Shown in pieces: positions 8,481 through 17,477 of a stretch of 64,000 nt of DNA (positions within the stretch are counted from its first letter, which is position 1; every line of letters starts with the position of its first letter). This stretch comes from Mycolicibacterium novocastrense (GTDB taxonomy: Bacteria; Actinomycetota; Actinomycetes; Mycobacteriales; Mycobacteriaceae): positions 1 through 64,000 of the forward strand of contig NZ_BCTA01000038.1 in assembly GCF_001570485.1 (NCBI RefSeq), written 5' to 3'. The notes below the pieces were generated by a model. The model had not been told where the DNA came from. It saw nothing but the letters and a program-made list of their open reading frames with translations, and did not search any database. Made by a program: the position numbers and the translations under genes.

Positions 8481-9200
8481 TCACTTCAGGGTGAACAGTG
8501 TCAGCTCCAGCTCGTCGGGTTCGGCGTCGAGCGCGCGGGCTGTCTGGTGCATCCACTTCAGGTACACCGCGTATCGGTACGGGCTCCACGCCACTGATCG
8601 GCCGCGGCCGACGACGAGGTGCGGGATGCCTGCGAAATCGCGCACTCTGCGGGCGAGCACGTTGTCCAGGATCAGTGCGCCGGGGGTGGTGAAGTAGAGG
8701 AACTTGGTGAAGAACGCCGGGCCGAAGTTGTCGATCCGCGACCACCCGTCGGCGTTGGCGGACGCGCGCTGCTTTGGGTCGTACCCCCCGTAGAACTGCG
8801 CGTACCCCGCGATGACGTCGTGCTGTGCGGCTTCTGCAGCGGCCGTGAGCATTTCACCGAGTCGCCCATGGGTCCCCTCGACAATTTCGCGGTAGCGGTG
8901 TGGCCCGTAGCCGATACGTCCGGTGCCCCAGATGAAGCTGGCAGCGAACACCGCCGGCCAGTCACCTGTGGCGGCCAAGTCGAACACATCGCCGCGGGAG
9001 ACGCTGGTGGTGTCGCGCAGCGCCGGGGGCAGGGCTTCGCCCCAGTTGGTGCCAATGTCGATGCGGTGCCCGCGCACTCCGCCCTCCCCGAGCGCGCGGC
9101 GCTTTGCAGCCAGTCGGTCTCGCAGGGTGTCGAGCTGCTCCGCGGCGAGGGCATGGCGTGCGGCCTCTTCCGCGGCCTGGTCGTCGTGTTGGTAGCTCAT
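8481..9200 (-). CDS. OGG-fold (8-oxoguanine glycosylase-like) protein
   Basis: 239 residues. The ATG follows GGGGAGGACGAG. Residues ~160-215 (IDNFGPAFFTKFLYF ... LILDNVLARRVRDFAGI) match the helix-hairpin-helix region of the actinobacterial OGG-like fold, where FGPAFFTK corresponds to the helix that grips DNA and the following Asp/Asn to the active-site region. The N-terminal ~45 residues are a charged helix. If active it would remove oxidised guanine; the role in this plasmid is inferred from fold only. Confidence 0.6.
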   Translation of the reverse strand: MSYQHDDQAAEEAARHALAAEQLDTLRDRLAAKRRALGEGGVRGHRIDIGTNWGEALPPALRDTTSVSRGDVFDLAATGDWPAVFAASFIWGTGRIGYGPHRYREIVEGTHGRLGEMLTAAAEAAQHDVIAGYAQFYGGYDPKQRASANADGWSRIDNFGPAFFTKFLYFTTPGALILDNVLARRVRDFAGIPHLVVGRGRSVAWSPYRYAVYLKWMHQTARALDAEPDELELTLFTLK

Positions 9201-9341
9201 CTCGTCCTCCCCTTGGCGGCCGCGTTCACAACCTCTGGCCGGGTTCGACCTAACCATGACGGTGCGGCCACGCGGCGGCCGGCGCGGTGCTGCGACCTGC
9301 GAATTCTGTTCCGTGTCTCGATCATGAGCGAGGATCGCGCC

Positions 9342-9617
9342 ATGACCACCTCTACACCCCAACCCGACATCAGAAAACTCGACGCGGCGCTTGAAGAAGC
9401 GCGGAAAATAGCCCGAGACGACGCCCACGAGGCGCACTCACGGGCTCTGGGCCACCCGCCCGAATCCACCCCCGATCCTCCGGCGAGCGAGATGATCGGG
9501 CTGGCTGCCGTTGCGGCCGTCATCGAGCTGACGGCGCAAGTCCACCATCTGACCGTGGCGGTTCGTGAACACACCACCGAACTCGAACAGGCGCGGTGGC
9601 GTACTCAGCAGGTCTAA
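9342..9617 (+). CDS. Small helical hypothetical protein
   Basis: 91 residues. ATG 9342 is preceded by GCGAGGA; ATG 9324 is an alternative. Two predicted helices flank a Pro-rich hinge (HPPESTPDPPASE). The C-terminal helix (VHHLTVAVREHTTELEQAR) has coiled-coil character. No family recognised. Confidence 0.5.
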   Translation: MTTSTPQPDIRKLDAALEEARKIARDDAHEAHSRALGHPPESTPDPPASEMIGLAAVAAVIELTAQVHHLTVAVREHTTELEQARWRTQQV

Positions 9618-9632
9618 GTCCGCGCGCCCCGA

Positions 9633-9878
9633 TTACCGATCGGAGAGCAGCCGAAGGTGACCAGCGTCTGGGTCTTGGCGTGCTCGCGCAACGCGCTCTA
9701 GCGCGGAATCGGCTGCGGGACTGCCTTTTTGAAGTAGGCGCAGTACGGTGTCTCGCGCTTGAGGGTTGAACGGCTCAGCGTGAAGGTCATCGCACGCGAT
9801 CTTGAGATCGCGGATGAAGTCGCGCACTACAGTCCAGTCCGGGTCGTTGGTTCCCGACGTTCCCGTCGCAGCGTCCAT
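9633..9878 (-). CDS. Small hypothetical protein
   Basis: 81 residues from an ATG 10 bases after GAGAGGA; the frame also allows a longer start at 9986. Helical, Asp/Arg-rich, ending HLRLLSDR. It ends 16 bases from the convergent gene. No family recognised. Confidence 0.45.
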   Translation of the reverse strand: MDAATGTSGTNDPDWTVVRDFIRDLKIACDDLHAEPFNPQARDTVLRLLQKGSPAADSALERVARARQDPDAGHLRLLSDR

Positions 9879-10062
9879 GGCCTGACCGTCCTCTCGCCTC
9901 GTCGCGACCAGCCACCACGTCGAACGTGGGACCTTTTGGTCGCTACGTAGATCCTCACACGCCGCCAGGAGGGTCACGTGCACCAATTTTCGACGCCCGG
10001 ATACCGCCTGTGAGCTGGCCTTTCACATGACGCGGCCGCGACAGTCACTCGAGGAGGCGCGG

Positions 10063-11067
10063 TCAGCCTGACCGTCGTGCTTCGAGATCAGAGGCGCCGG
10101 CATTGTCGCCAAGCACGTATTCCGAGGTGTCCGGCAGCCCGGCCTGGCGCGCGGCCCGGTCGGCGACGGATAGCAGCCGCCGCAGACGACCGGCAAGTGC
10201 GTCCTTGCTCAGCGGCTGCTCGGCCATGCGGCCCAGTTCCTCCAACGATGCGCCGGGGTGCGCGATCCGCAGGTGCCCCGCCTCCGCGAGATGTGCCGGT
10301 GCGGTGGCGCCGAGGAGGTCGAGCGCTCGGGACACCCTGGCTGCGGTGGCTGCGCCGGCTGCTTCTGAGCGTCTGCGGTTGGCGTCGTCGAAGTTGGACG
10401 GCCGATCGAGCGGGACGCGTTCGACGCTGCGCTGACGGCGTTGCATCCAGGTCTGGTGTGTCTGGACCGCCCCTATGCGCCGCAGCATCTCGCCGGCGCC
10501 TTCGGGGTCGCGCACAACGACGCGATCGACGCCCCGGATCTCGTTCATCTTCGCTTGCACACCCAGTCGGCGCGCGGCGCCGACGAGAGCCAGCGCCGCC
10601 TCGGGGCCTGGGCAGCTGACCTCCATGCCGCGCGTGCGACCGTTCTCCACCAGCGACCCCCGCGCGACGAACGCTCCACGCCACGCCGCCTCCAGGTCAG
10701 GAAGCTGACCGGTTACCACGTGGGCGGGCATGCCACGCACCGGCTGACCGCGAGGGTTCAGCAGCCCGGTCTGGCGGGCGAGGGCCTCGGCGTTGTCGGT
10801 GACCCGCACCAGATACTTCTCACCGCGGCCGCCGGCCGGAGCGACCGGCCGAATCGTGGGGGTCTGTCCGAAGAGGTCGTGGACGTCTCGGCATAACCGC
10901 CGGGCGGTACCCAGCAAGTCGACCTCGGCCACGACGGCCAGCCGCCCGTGGGCGACCTGCAGACCGCCGGCGAATCGGAGCAGGGCCGAGACTTCGGCTT
11001 TGCGCGCCGAGGGTGAGCGCACCACCAGCTGGCTCAGTTCTGCTTTCGCATCGCCTGTTGCCGTCAT
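10063..11067 (-). CDS. whiA: WhiA-family transcription regulator (plasmid paralogue)
   Basis: 334 residues. The ATG follows AAGGAGAA. It aligns by eye along its length with actinobacterial WhiA: N-terminal AELSQLVV...[15 protein letters not shown], the LAGLIDADG-like core ([66 protein letters not shown]) and the C-terminal helix-turn-helix ([37 protein letters not shown]). Chromosomal WhiA works with WhiB to control division and sporulation genes. A plasmid copy is unusual, and a WhiB homologue lies at 60.9 kb. It may compete with, or redirect, host WhiA. Confidence 0.9.
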   Translation of the reverse strand: MTATGDAKAELSQLVVRSPSARKAEVSALLRFAGGLQVAHGRLAVVAEVDLLGTARRLCRDVHDLFGQTPTIRPVAPAGGRGEKYLVRVTDNAEALARQTGLLNPRGQPVRGMPAHVVTGQLPDLEAAWRGAFVARGSLVENGRTRGMEVSCPGPEAALALVGAARRLGVQAKMNEIRGVDRVVVRDPEGAGEMLRRIGAVQTHQTWMQRRQRSVERVPLDRPSNFDDANRRRSEAAGAATAARVSRALDLLGATAPAHLAEAGHLRIAHPGASLEELGRMAEQPLSKDALAGRLRRLLSVADRAARQAGLPDTSEYVLGDNAGASDLEARRSG

Positions 11068-11323
11068 CGTGGGTTCTCCTTGAGTGTGCTCGCCGCGGCG
11101 GAGCCCGACGCGTGTGCATGACCGGTCCGCGAGAGACCGTGTTCGCCTCATGATGCCCCAGGTTGTGGACTCAACCCGGCCCCGACAGCTGACGATTTTC
11201 GATAACTGGGCCTCGGTGAGAGTGGCGAATCGAACCACACCCGCGAGAAGACGTGACGTGCGACAACCACGACATGATCCCCAGTCGTGGGAATATTGAT
11301 CTCGACACGGGAGGGAGCACCGC

Positions 11324-11392
11324 GTGGCTGACACAGCTGATCGAGCGCGCCAGGCGCTCATCCTCTGCGCCATCGAGGTCACTCTGCGATGA
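11324..11392 (+). CDS. Tiny ORF coupled to peptidase gene
   Basis: 22 codons ([22 protein letters not shown]) starting at a GTG 6 bases after GGGAGGGAG. The stop TGA overlaps the ATG of the next gene (ATGA). The good ribosome site and overlap suggest translational coupling or a leader peptide. The 321-base gap between whiA and the peptidase holds otherwise no recognised feature. Confidence 0.4.
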   Translation: MADTADRARQALILCAIEVTLR

Positions 11393-12474
11393 GCACCGGC
11401 GATGAGGTAACCCAGATCCTCGACCAGTTGCGGGGGCTGTTGGGCGAGGGCACGCCGGTCACGGCCCCACTGCCGTCGCAGGTACCCGCCCAGATCCAGC
11501 AGCGTCTCAATGCCCTTCCGGGCGGGTTGGGCACCTTCATCGACAAGTTGATCGACGAGCGCAAGAGCCAGGCTGAGATCAGCGCCGCCCTGGCCGAGGT
11601 CGACCCTTCGCTGGTGCCTGTCGTCGACGAATCGGCGGCCAATGTGACCGCAGCCCGCGATGAGCTCAACGGCACCCAGGACACCTACGCCGACCGGCGC
11701 GGCCAGTTGGCTCCAGTGGAGGGCACGCCCATGGGGCAGATGGGCGTGCTGCAAGCCAAGGTCGATGCCGTCGGCAATGGCGCCAACACCGTGCGGGCAC
11801 AAATGCCGCCGGCTGATCTGCGCCGGGTGCTCGTCGACCGTCTCGCCCAGCGCTATTACGAGCAGGCCAAGGCGGCGATGCAGGGCGCCGGGGGCGGCAT
11901 GCCCGGCGGCGGCATGCCTGGCGGTGGCGGCATGCCCGGCGGTGGCGGCGGGATGCCCGGTGGCGGGGGCGGTTCACCGTTGAGTGCGCTGTCTTCCCCG
12001 GCGGCGAGCTTGGCGTCAGCGTTCTCGCCGGCGTCCTCGACGAAGGACAGCTCCTCCGGTGAGCAGCGATCGGCCTCGGCGCTGCCGTCCGGCCGCGGAG
12101 GCAGCGAGGCCGGCCGGCGGATGGCGGAGAAAGCGCTGACCGCGCAGGGGTTGCCGTATGTGTGGGGCGGCGGCAACGCCAGCGGCCCCACCGGCGGCGG
12201 GTTCGACTGCTCGGGGCTGTCGCAGTGGGCCACCGCGCAGGCAACCGGAGAGAACATCCCCCGCACGACCTACGACCAGATCAAGCTGGGCACGCGGATC
12301 AACCCAGCCGATGCTCAGCCGGGCGACCTCGTGTTCTCCCGGTTCAGCAGCCGCGGCCCCGAGCACGTGCAGATCGCCCTGGGCGGCGGTCAGGTGGTGC
12401 ACGCCCCGCAACGCGGTGATGTGGTGCGCATCGCGGCGATGCCCACCGATGTCGTGGTCAAGCGCATCTTTTAA
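11389..12474 (+). CDS. NlpC/P60 (C40) peptidoglycan peptidase with DUF4226-like N-terminus
   Basis: 361 residues. Residues ~1-160 are a helical DUF4226-like domain seen in mycobacterial secreted hydrolases. A low-complexity Gly/Met/Pro linker (repeats of GGGMPGG, ~165-195) and a Ser-rich stretch follow. The C-terminal ~110 residues are NlpC/P60: Cys in FDCSGLSQW, His in [11 protein letters not shown] and a third polar residue after VVHAPQ. It would cut D-gamma-Glu/DAP peptide bonds in cell walls. No classical signal peptide is seen, so export may use another route. A role in wall remodelling for transfer is possible but unproven. Confidence 0.85.
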   Translation: MSTGDEVTQILDQLRGLLGEGTPVTAPLPSQVPAQIQQRLNALPGGLGTFIDKLIDERKSQAEISAALAEVDPSLVPVVDESAANVTAARDELNGTQDTYADRRGQLAPVEGTPMGQMGVLQAKVDAVGNGANTVRAQMPPADLRRVLVDRLAQRYYEQAKAAMQGAGGGMPGGGMPGGGGMPGGGGGMPGGGGGSPLSALSSPAASLASAFSPASSTKDSSSGEQRSASALPSGRGGSEAGRRMAEKALTAQGLPYVWGGGNASGPTGGGFDCSGLSQWATAQATGENIPRTTYDQIKLGTRINPADAQPGDLVFSRFSSRGPEHVQIALGGGQVVHAPQRGDVVRIAAMPTDVVVKRIF

Positions 12475-12510
12475 CCGGACGCTTCGCCACATAGATTGTG
12501 CGCGAGCGCC

Positions 12511-13149
12511 TTACGAAACCTTCTGCTCTAGGTCCAGCAACCGCTGACTGCCCGCCTTGAGTTCGGCTGCCAGCCATTTGGCCGCTTTGCCGTCGAGTTC
12601 GAGGAAGCTCGTCGAGCCGCGGTACTCGTGGGTCTCCCGCGTGTCGATGACGATGAACGATGCACCGTTCTTGATCTTGGAACTGGCGCCGAGACTGATC
12701 TCTTTACTGCAGTGCGGCAGACGAATTCGCTGCAATCGGTCGTCCTGTTTCCAGAGTCCACGCTGAAGAGCTACTGCCAGCGCGTGAGCGATCGCAGGCT
12801 CCAGGTCGGCCGCCTCCTTCCACGAGCCCCACGGCAGTGGACCCTCCCAACGCAGATTCACGCTCGGCGTGTGCTCGCCCACGGTGAAGCTGGTGGTGAC
12901 TTCGTGGCCGAGGGTATTGGTGATGGTGACGGGTCGGTGTCCGGTGAGCTGCTCGAACAGCACGGCCCCCTGCTCGTCGATGTCCCCCACCACGGACTCG
13001 CGTTGCGCGGTGAGCGCATCGAGCTGGGCGGTCAGGCGGTCGTACTCACGCTCCAGCTCGGCAACGCGCTGCGCCGACCGTTGGTAGTGCGTGCGCGCTT
13101 CTGCAGCGCACCGCCGCGGCCCGCCGGGTTCGTCAGCTGCCTTGCACAT
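12511..13149 (-). CDS. MCKA-tag protein with coiled coil
   Basis: 212 residues. It begins MCKAADEPGGPRRCAAEAR, a short Cys-containing N-terminal tag shared with the genes at 25832 and 26406, followed by a coiled coil (QRVAELEREYDRLTAQLDALTAQ, residues ~30-55) and a C-terminal alpha/beta domain of unknown type. Motif-2 (GGAAAC-N13-GGTACT) lies 206 bases upstream, with a short frame between. Confidence 0.65.
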   Translation of the reverse strand: MCKAADEPGGPRRCAAEARTHYQRSAQRVAELEREYDRLTAQLDALTAQRESVVGDIDEQGAVLFEQLTGHRPVTITNTLGHEVTTSFTVGEHTPSVNLRWEGPLPWGSWKEAADLEPAIAHALAVALQRGLWKQDDRLQRIRLPHCSKEISLGASSKIKNGASFIVIDTRETHEYRGSTSFLELDGKAAKWLAAELKAGSQRLLDLEQKVS

Positions 13150-13270
13150 GCGCCCTCGACGTGGCCGACATGATGGGTCGCACTGGCGACCATGGTCTGC
13201 CCCGGGCGTCCACTGCGGCGGACCCGAGCCGGTGTCTCGATAGCCGGGGGCATGCCCTGTTTGGCGCCAT
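13133..13270 (-). CDS. Possible small ORF upstream of MCKA gene
   Basis: 45 codons starting MAPNRACPRL. The ATG has a very strong site (GAGGAGGAG, 7 bases). It lies between motif-2 and the MCKA gene and overlaps the latter's start by 17 bases in another frame. The composition is Arg/Ser/Pro-rich and may be noncoding; the ribosome site is the main support. Confidence 0.25.
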   Translation of the reverse strand: MAPNRACPRLSRHRLGSAAVDARGRPWSPVRPIMSATSRAHVQGS

Positions 13271-13354
13271 GCGCGTGCTCCTCCTCGCGGTGAGCGTCAG
13301 GCTGGGTCACCTCACGGGAGCATCGGAAAGCCCCGCGGCCTGCGCTACTGGAGA

Positions 13355-13379
13355 AGTACCTCGCCGCACGCTTGTTTCC
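13355..13379 (-). promoter_or_regulatory. Motif-2 element (GGAAAY-N13-GGTACT)
   Basis: Minus-strand CGACGGAAAC, then GGTACTTC after 13 bases. Same spacing as the other six copies. It precedes the MCKA coiled-coil gene. Confidence 0.6.
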
Positions 13380-13412
13380 GTCGCCGGCTGACCGATTGCG
13401 AAGGAGCGCCGG

Positions 13413-14729
13413 TCACACCCGGCTATCCGCCGCGCGGTCGCCCCAGTCGGCGGACAGCGCCGACATCAGGGTCCACCACCTCTGATGAAGCAGCGTTCGG
13501 GAGCGTTCGTCACCGTCGCCGCGGTAGGACGGCGCACGCCGAACCCAGGTCCTGGCCAGTGACTGGGCGACGTCGGAGACAATCCAGTAGAGCAGCTCAT
13601 CCTCGTTGTGCGTGCTCACCGCCGGCTGGTCGGTCGGCCGGTAGATCAGCTTGTCCTGATCGAGGCAATAGCCTGGCTGAGCGAGCGCGCTGGGGATCTC
13701 CAGTGGGGCGCCGCGGGGCCGCTCTCCGGCGACGACGGTCAGACGGGCGATCCAGATGCTCAGTTGGGCACGGATATTGGCGTTGCGCTCACGTAGCCTT
13801 CCGGGCAGGTCTTGGTCACCTCGTGCGTCTTGGTGGCGGGGCGGTTGCCCGACCATATCGACGGTGGCAGTGCCGATCTCGGTCACGGTCGGGCCACCTG
13901 GGCCGAGGTCGTCACCGGTGACCACGGCGATGCGTACGGTGCGATTCCGGTCGCCGGTGATCCAGGTAGCGGCATCGGTGTCGGCGGTGATCACCACATC
14001 GGAGATGGTTTTGGCGCGTTGCGCCCCGGTGTGTTCCTGCGCGACGTAGCGCGCGGGGCGGCCGAGTGTCACGAGCCAGCGTTGCGCGGTGTCATCGGCG
14101 GGGTCGAGGGGGCGCACCAAGGTGGCGTCGACCGGCAAATCGATGCTCAGTTGGCCGTTGGTCCTCAGGCTGTGCAGGATGAGACCGCCGGCGGATGCCG
14201 TCGAATTGGGTTGCGCAGTCATGACTGTCGACCTCTGGGCCTCCTCGCTGCCTGCGGTCACGTGCGATCGCTGCCCGGTGTCGGTGTGCGTGACCACGTG
14301 GGTGTCGCCTGATGCGGCGGCGGGGTCCGCGGTCAGCTCGTCGGGGAGATCGTCGATGAGGATGACGGCGAGGGGATGCTCGTTGGGCGTTTCGGCGGCC
14401 TGGGTGGCATCCAGGACGTAAGTGAGGTTCATGGCAAAGTCGGTCATGCCGGGATGCGGTTGGTCCCCTTGCCGGTGCGGCCACACGGTCACCTCGGTAA
14501 CCCACGCGAACGCTCCAGCGTCGTCGCGGCCTAGTCGCTGGGCGGGGAGGCCGGCCGCGGCAGCAGTGTCGTGGAGATAGATTTTCCACGGTTCGTCGAG
14601 GGCGGCGTGGAACACCGGGTCGCCCGTGGTCTCGTCGAGGCGCAGATGCACTGTTGATGCGGTAGCTGGCACCTGTGAAGCCAGTTCCGGCGGACCGGTC
14701 TGTACGTGCTTGATCACGAATCGCGACAC
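13413..14729 (-). CDS. MSRF-domain protein with Imm63-like C-terminus
   Basis: 438 residues with a GTG start. The N-terminal ~125 residues (MSRFVIKHVQTGP ... FAWVTEVTVWPHRQGD ... YVLDAT ... LAVILIDDLPDE) are paralogous to the N-terminus of the protein at 28426. A Thr/Ser-rich linker and a repeat-like beta region follow. The C-terminal ~130 residues (DKLIYRPTD ... EDELLYWIVSDVAQSLA ... RTLLHQRWWTLMSALS) resemble Imm63 immunity proteins of polymorphic toxin systems. No toxin gene lies beside it. Cytoplasmic, as no membrane segment is visible. Confidence 0.55.
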   Translation of the reverse strand: MSRFVIKHVQTGPPELASQVPATASTVHLRLDETTGDPVFHAALDEPWKIYLHDTAAAAGLPAQRLGRDDAGAFAWVTEVTVWPHRQGDQPHPGMTDFAMNLTYVLDATQAAETPNEHPLAVILIDDLPDELTADPAAASGDTHVVTHTDTGQRSHVTAGSEEAQRSTVMTAQPNSTASAGGLILHSLRTNGQLSIDLPVDATLVRPLDPADDTAQRWLVTLGRPARYVAQEHTGAQRAKTISDVVITADTDAATWITGDRNRTVRIAVVTGDDLGPGGPTVTEIGTATVDMVGQPPRHQDARGDQDLPGRLRERNANIRAQLSIWIARLTVVAGERPRGAPLEIPSALAQPGYCLDQDKLIYRPTDQPAVSTHNEDELLYWIVSDVAQSLARTWVRRAPSYRGDGDERSRTLLHQRWWTLMSALSADWGDRAADSRV

Positions 14730-14869
14730 CTTGGTTAATTTACCGTCGGCTCACTCGGTTTCTGCCCGCGAGCACTGGTTTTCTTCCTCGGCGGTGGACA
14801 GTCTGCGGTCGACGGCGACGCTGCAGTGAACCGGCCAGGCGCCCCGCGTGCGCTGGGGTTGCTGCGCTG

Positions 14870-15130
14870 CTACCTGGTGTCCGAACCGGCGGGCGAGGCC
14901 TGGCCGCGGCGTTCGGCAGCGATGTCGATCGCCAGTTGCATCTGGTCGGCGGTGAACATCCACCCCTGGTCAGTCCATGTGCGACCGACGAGCTGGCCGA
15001 TGGCGGGCTGCGGTAGTCCGCTGGCGTCGGCGACGTCTTTGACGGTGAAGAGATGCCCGGAGACCGGGGCGCGGCGCCCGCGGCCAGCACGGTGCATCGG
15101 CAGCACGTTGTCGGCCATGGTCTCCACCAT
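14870..15130 (-). CDS. Small MerR-like DNA-binding protein
   Basis: 86 residues; ATG 15130 or ATG 15118 (preceded by GGTGGAG). The core LFTVKDVADASGLPQPAIGQLVGRTW reads as a helix-turn-helix of MerR/excisionase type, followed by an amphipathic helix (ADQMQLAIDIAAERR). Likely a local regulator; target unknown. Confidence 0.55.
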   Translation of the reverse strand: MVETMADNVLPMHRAGRGRRAPVSGHLFTVKDVADASGLPQPAIGQLVGRTWTDQGWMFTADQMQLAIDIAAERRGQASPAGSDTR

Positions 15131-15391
15131 AAGACGTGGCGCCGGGCTATTTCTGCACATCTTTTTTGGCACCTGACCAGCGCAGGTGTCACGTCCCCGC
15201 AGCGTGGGGCACCAGACTGGCGGCGCCGGGCGCGCTACGCCGGCCGCCTGGTCACTGCACCACAGCTCAGGGCCGGGCTTGCGATCGCCACTGGCGGGAC
15301 GTGTCATAGTCGCTGGTCAGGGGGCTCCGCACGCTCGGCGGCAAGGCCGATGGGCTCGCCCCGGTCAGCCGGCAGGCTACATTTGCTCACC

Positions 15392-15958
15392 ATGGCGGCG
15401 CCGGCACTGAGCCCCGACTGTCTGGGCTGGGCGCGCGCCGCCGGCTACGCCTGGAGCACTGACGACTCCACTGACACCCTCGTGCTGCGATCGCAGATGG
15501 GTCCACCGACGACGCGGTATCTCATCCGCCAGGTGCGAGACCGGCTGCGGCTGACCCAGGCCGACGACGACGCCGAGGAACGCACCCTGTTGTACGCCGC
15601 GGACCGGGAAGTGCTCGAACGGTTCCTCTACGGCGTGTTCGGCGATGACATCCGCGATGACCTTGGCCTGCCCTACCTCGAACTGCCCTGGGCTGCTGAT
15701 GATCTCGCTGCCGGGTTCACCCTTGGAGAGTTCGACCGTGGCTACCGAACACTGCGCCGCGGCGGCGTCCCTGTCGCTGCAGCCCCGGATCCGACCCTCA
15801 GCCTCCTGGCGCTCGTTCCGCTGTCTCACTTCCTCGGTTTCACCGCCGCGGCGCTGAAGACAGCGTTCTTCGCTGAGGATGGTGCACCGTTGCTGACCGG
15901 TGGCACCTACTCCGCCGGCAACCGCGCCGGCTCGGGCGGTGCCCCGAGGGGTGCCTGA
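15392..15958 (+). CDS. Imm61-like immunity protein
   Basis: 188 residues. The pattern CLGWARAAGYAWSTDDSTDTL ... RYLIRQVRDRL ... LYGVFGDDIRDDLGLPYLELP ... GYRTLRRGG ... LVPLSHFLGFTAAALKTAF is that of Imm61-type immunity proteins common in mycobacteria. No cognate toxin is adjacent, so it may be an orphan that protects against toxins of competing strains. The gene's last codons lie inside the terminator hairpin. Upstream frames are not coding-like. Confidence 0.6.
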   Translation: MAAPALSPDCLGWARAAGYAWSTDDSTDTLVLRSQMGPPTTRYLIRQVRDRLRLTQADDDAEERTLLYAADREVLERFLYGVFGDDIRDDLGLPYLELPWAADDLAAGFTLGEFDRGYRTLRRGGVPVAAAPDPTLSLLALVPLSHFLGFTAAALKTAFFAEDGAPLLTGGTYSAGNRAGSGGAPRGA

Positions 15959-15978
15959 CACACCCTTTCGGGGCACCG
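15937..15978. terminator. Bidirectional terminator hairpin
   Basis: Near-perfect 17-18 base arms (CGGTGCCCCGAGGGGTG at 15937-15953; CACCCTTTCGGGGCACCG at 15961-15978). It spans the stop of the immunity-like gene and precedes the end of the convergent ligase gene. Confidence 0.7.
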
Positions 15979-15987
15979 CCGCCGTGC

Positions 15988-17061
15988 TCAGCTGGCCTTG
16001 AACTTGAGTTGAGCCACTACGCACTCGGTGGGTTCGACGTCATCGCGCACACCGAGCAGGACGGGCTGATAGAGCGCGCCGCCGACCTGGGCGGCGTAGA
16101 GGTAGCGCACCTCGACGACATCGCCGAGCTGAGGAACGTTCTGATTCGCGGGCACCGTCACGTTCCCGACGCTGCGCCAGTCACCGTTATCGAGCAGGCT
16201 CACGCCCACGCTGCGCTGTTGGTTGATGGTGGTGACCACCGCGGATGCCGTGGCCACGAACTTCAGCTTGAGCTGCGTGCCGCCGCTGCTTGGGCGTCCT
16301 TGCCGATAGGGGCCGTCCCATCGCTTGAACACCGCCCCCTCAGCGTTGCGCGTCCGAAGTGTTGCGAGCTGGTCGGCCTTATCGGCGGCGTCGGTCCAGC
16401 AGTCGACGTACCCGAGGTGCGCTGACGGGCCTGCGGTGTCGAGCAGGGCAGTCAGAGCGCCGTAGCGGGCACTGTAGGGCTGCTCACGCAGCTCGGTACC
16501 GTCGTGGGAGAGCATGTCGAACACATGGAAGCGGTCTCCGATCGCCTCTCCGTCGAGCACGAAGTCACCCGGAATCGCCTGTGCCGCAGCGGCGATAGGT
16601 GCTGCGACGTTGATGACTAGACCGAGCTTGTTGATGCCCTCGACGGTGCCGCCGACCTTGCGCAGCATGAGCCGCCGTCCGTCGAACTTCTCCTGCATGA
16701 CCCACAGCGGGTCAGCCACGACGCGGCCGACTTCGGCCTCGTCGATGACGTTGAGCAGCTGCGGCACCAGCCCGCTGACGCGGCCCGCATTCTCGCTGTG
16801 CAGGTAGGGGGTTCCCGCCTCCCCGTCGGTGTATCCCTTGGATCGCTTCTCTGACAGCACCTTGTCGAAGATCCGCAGCGCCGCGGCGTGATCGACCGGC
16901 GATTTGGTCTTGGTTCCGGTGGCTAAGGTTCCACCTCGACGACCGTAGGCAACGTTCACAACGTAGCCTCCGCCGTCGGCGGCGTCGATCTGCGCGCGGT
17001 ACACCTTGTCGCTGGAGCCGGACTTGAAGTAGAGGGTCGCCGATTCTGCGCAGTTATCCAT
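15988..17061 (-). CDS. WGR-domain ATP-dependent DNA ligase
   Basis: 357 residues. The ATG follows GAAGGGAA. Residues ~8-60 form a WGR domain (ATLYFKSGSSDKVYRAQI ... YVVNVAYGRRGG), a nucleic-acid sensor also found in PARPs. Residues ~125-270 are the ligase adenylation domain: motif I QEKFDGRRL with the AMP-accepting Lys, motif III FVLDGEAI, motif IV EGAVFKR and motif V LKLKF. The tail (GDVVEVRYLYAAQVGGALYQPVLLGVR) is a short OB-like region. It seals nicks in duplex DNA. A perfect PafBC-type damage promoter and the common leader hairpin lie upstream, so a repair role induced by damage is the natural inference. Confidence 0.85.
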   Translation of the reverse strand: MDNCAESATLYFKSGSSDKVYRAQIDAADGGGYVVNVAYGRRGGTLATGTKTKSPVDHAAALRIFDKVLSEKRSKGYTDGEAGTPYLHSENAGRVSGLVPQLLNVIDEAEVGRVVADPLWVMQEKFDGRRLMLRKVGGTVEGINKLGLVINVAAPIAAAAQAIPGDFVLDGEAIGDRFHVFDMLSHDGTELREQPYSARYGALTALLDTAGPSAHLGYVDCWTDAADKADQLATLRTRNAEGAVFKRWDGPYRQGRPSSGGTQLKLKFVATASAVVTTINQQRSVGVSLLDNGDWRSVGNVTVPANQNVPQLGDVVEVRYLYAAQVGGALYQPVLLGVRDDVEPTECVVAQLKFKAS

Positions 17062-17122
17062 GCTGAAGTTCCCTTCGTAGGTGAGCAGACGCGCACGCCT
17101 GCCCGTTTGGACGAACACCGTA

Positions 17123-17145
17123 ATTCTACGACGGGGCACCGACAT
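17123..17145 (-). promoter_or_regulatory. PafBC-type damage promoter (ligase)
   Basis: Minus strand ATGTCGGTG-N8-TAGAAT matches RecA-NDp TTGTCRGTG-N8-TANNNT except the weak first base. The leader hairpin GGGCAGGCGTGC...GCTCACC lies at 17080-17104, between promoter and ATG. Confidence 0.8.
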
Positions 17146-17477
17146 TCACGGTGTGGTTCCGCGGCCCCCATCTCGCCGGTGACCGCGCGGGCCTGTCCAC
17201 ACGCAGCCACCCAAGCCCGACACGCTGTGATCGACGAACCGGCAGGGCAGCACGACCCCGGGGGTGGGTGGTGGCCGATGTTGAGGCCTGTCGCCCGATC
17301 GGGCATATACTGGACGCTAGAGCCGCGTCGCATGGCTGACCCCGCGTCGTTCAGGTGCCCGCATCACCGACGACAGTAAGGGCTAGGTCCTTTGGATCTG
17401 CGACACACACCGATCACTATTGGTAGGCGTGGGGTGCGGGGCTGCGCCGATCGAGTACGTGATTGGAAGTCACTGTC

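Noticed and set aside
11389..12474. NlpC/P60 protein as evidence for an ESX or conjugation locus
   Set aside because: No EccC, WXG100 or mating-pair genes nearby; peptidase alone is insufficient.
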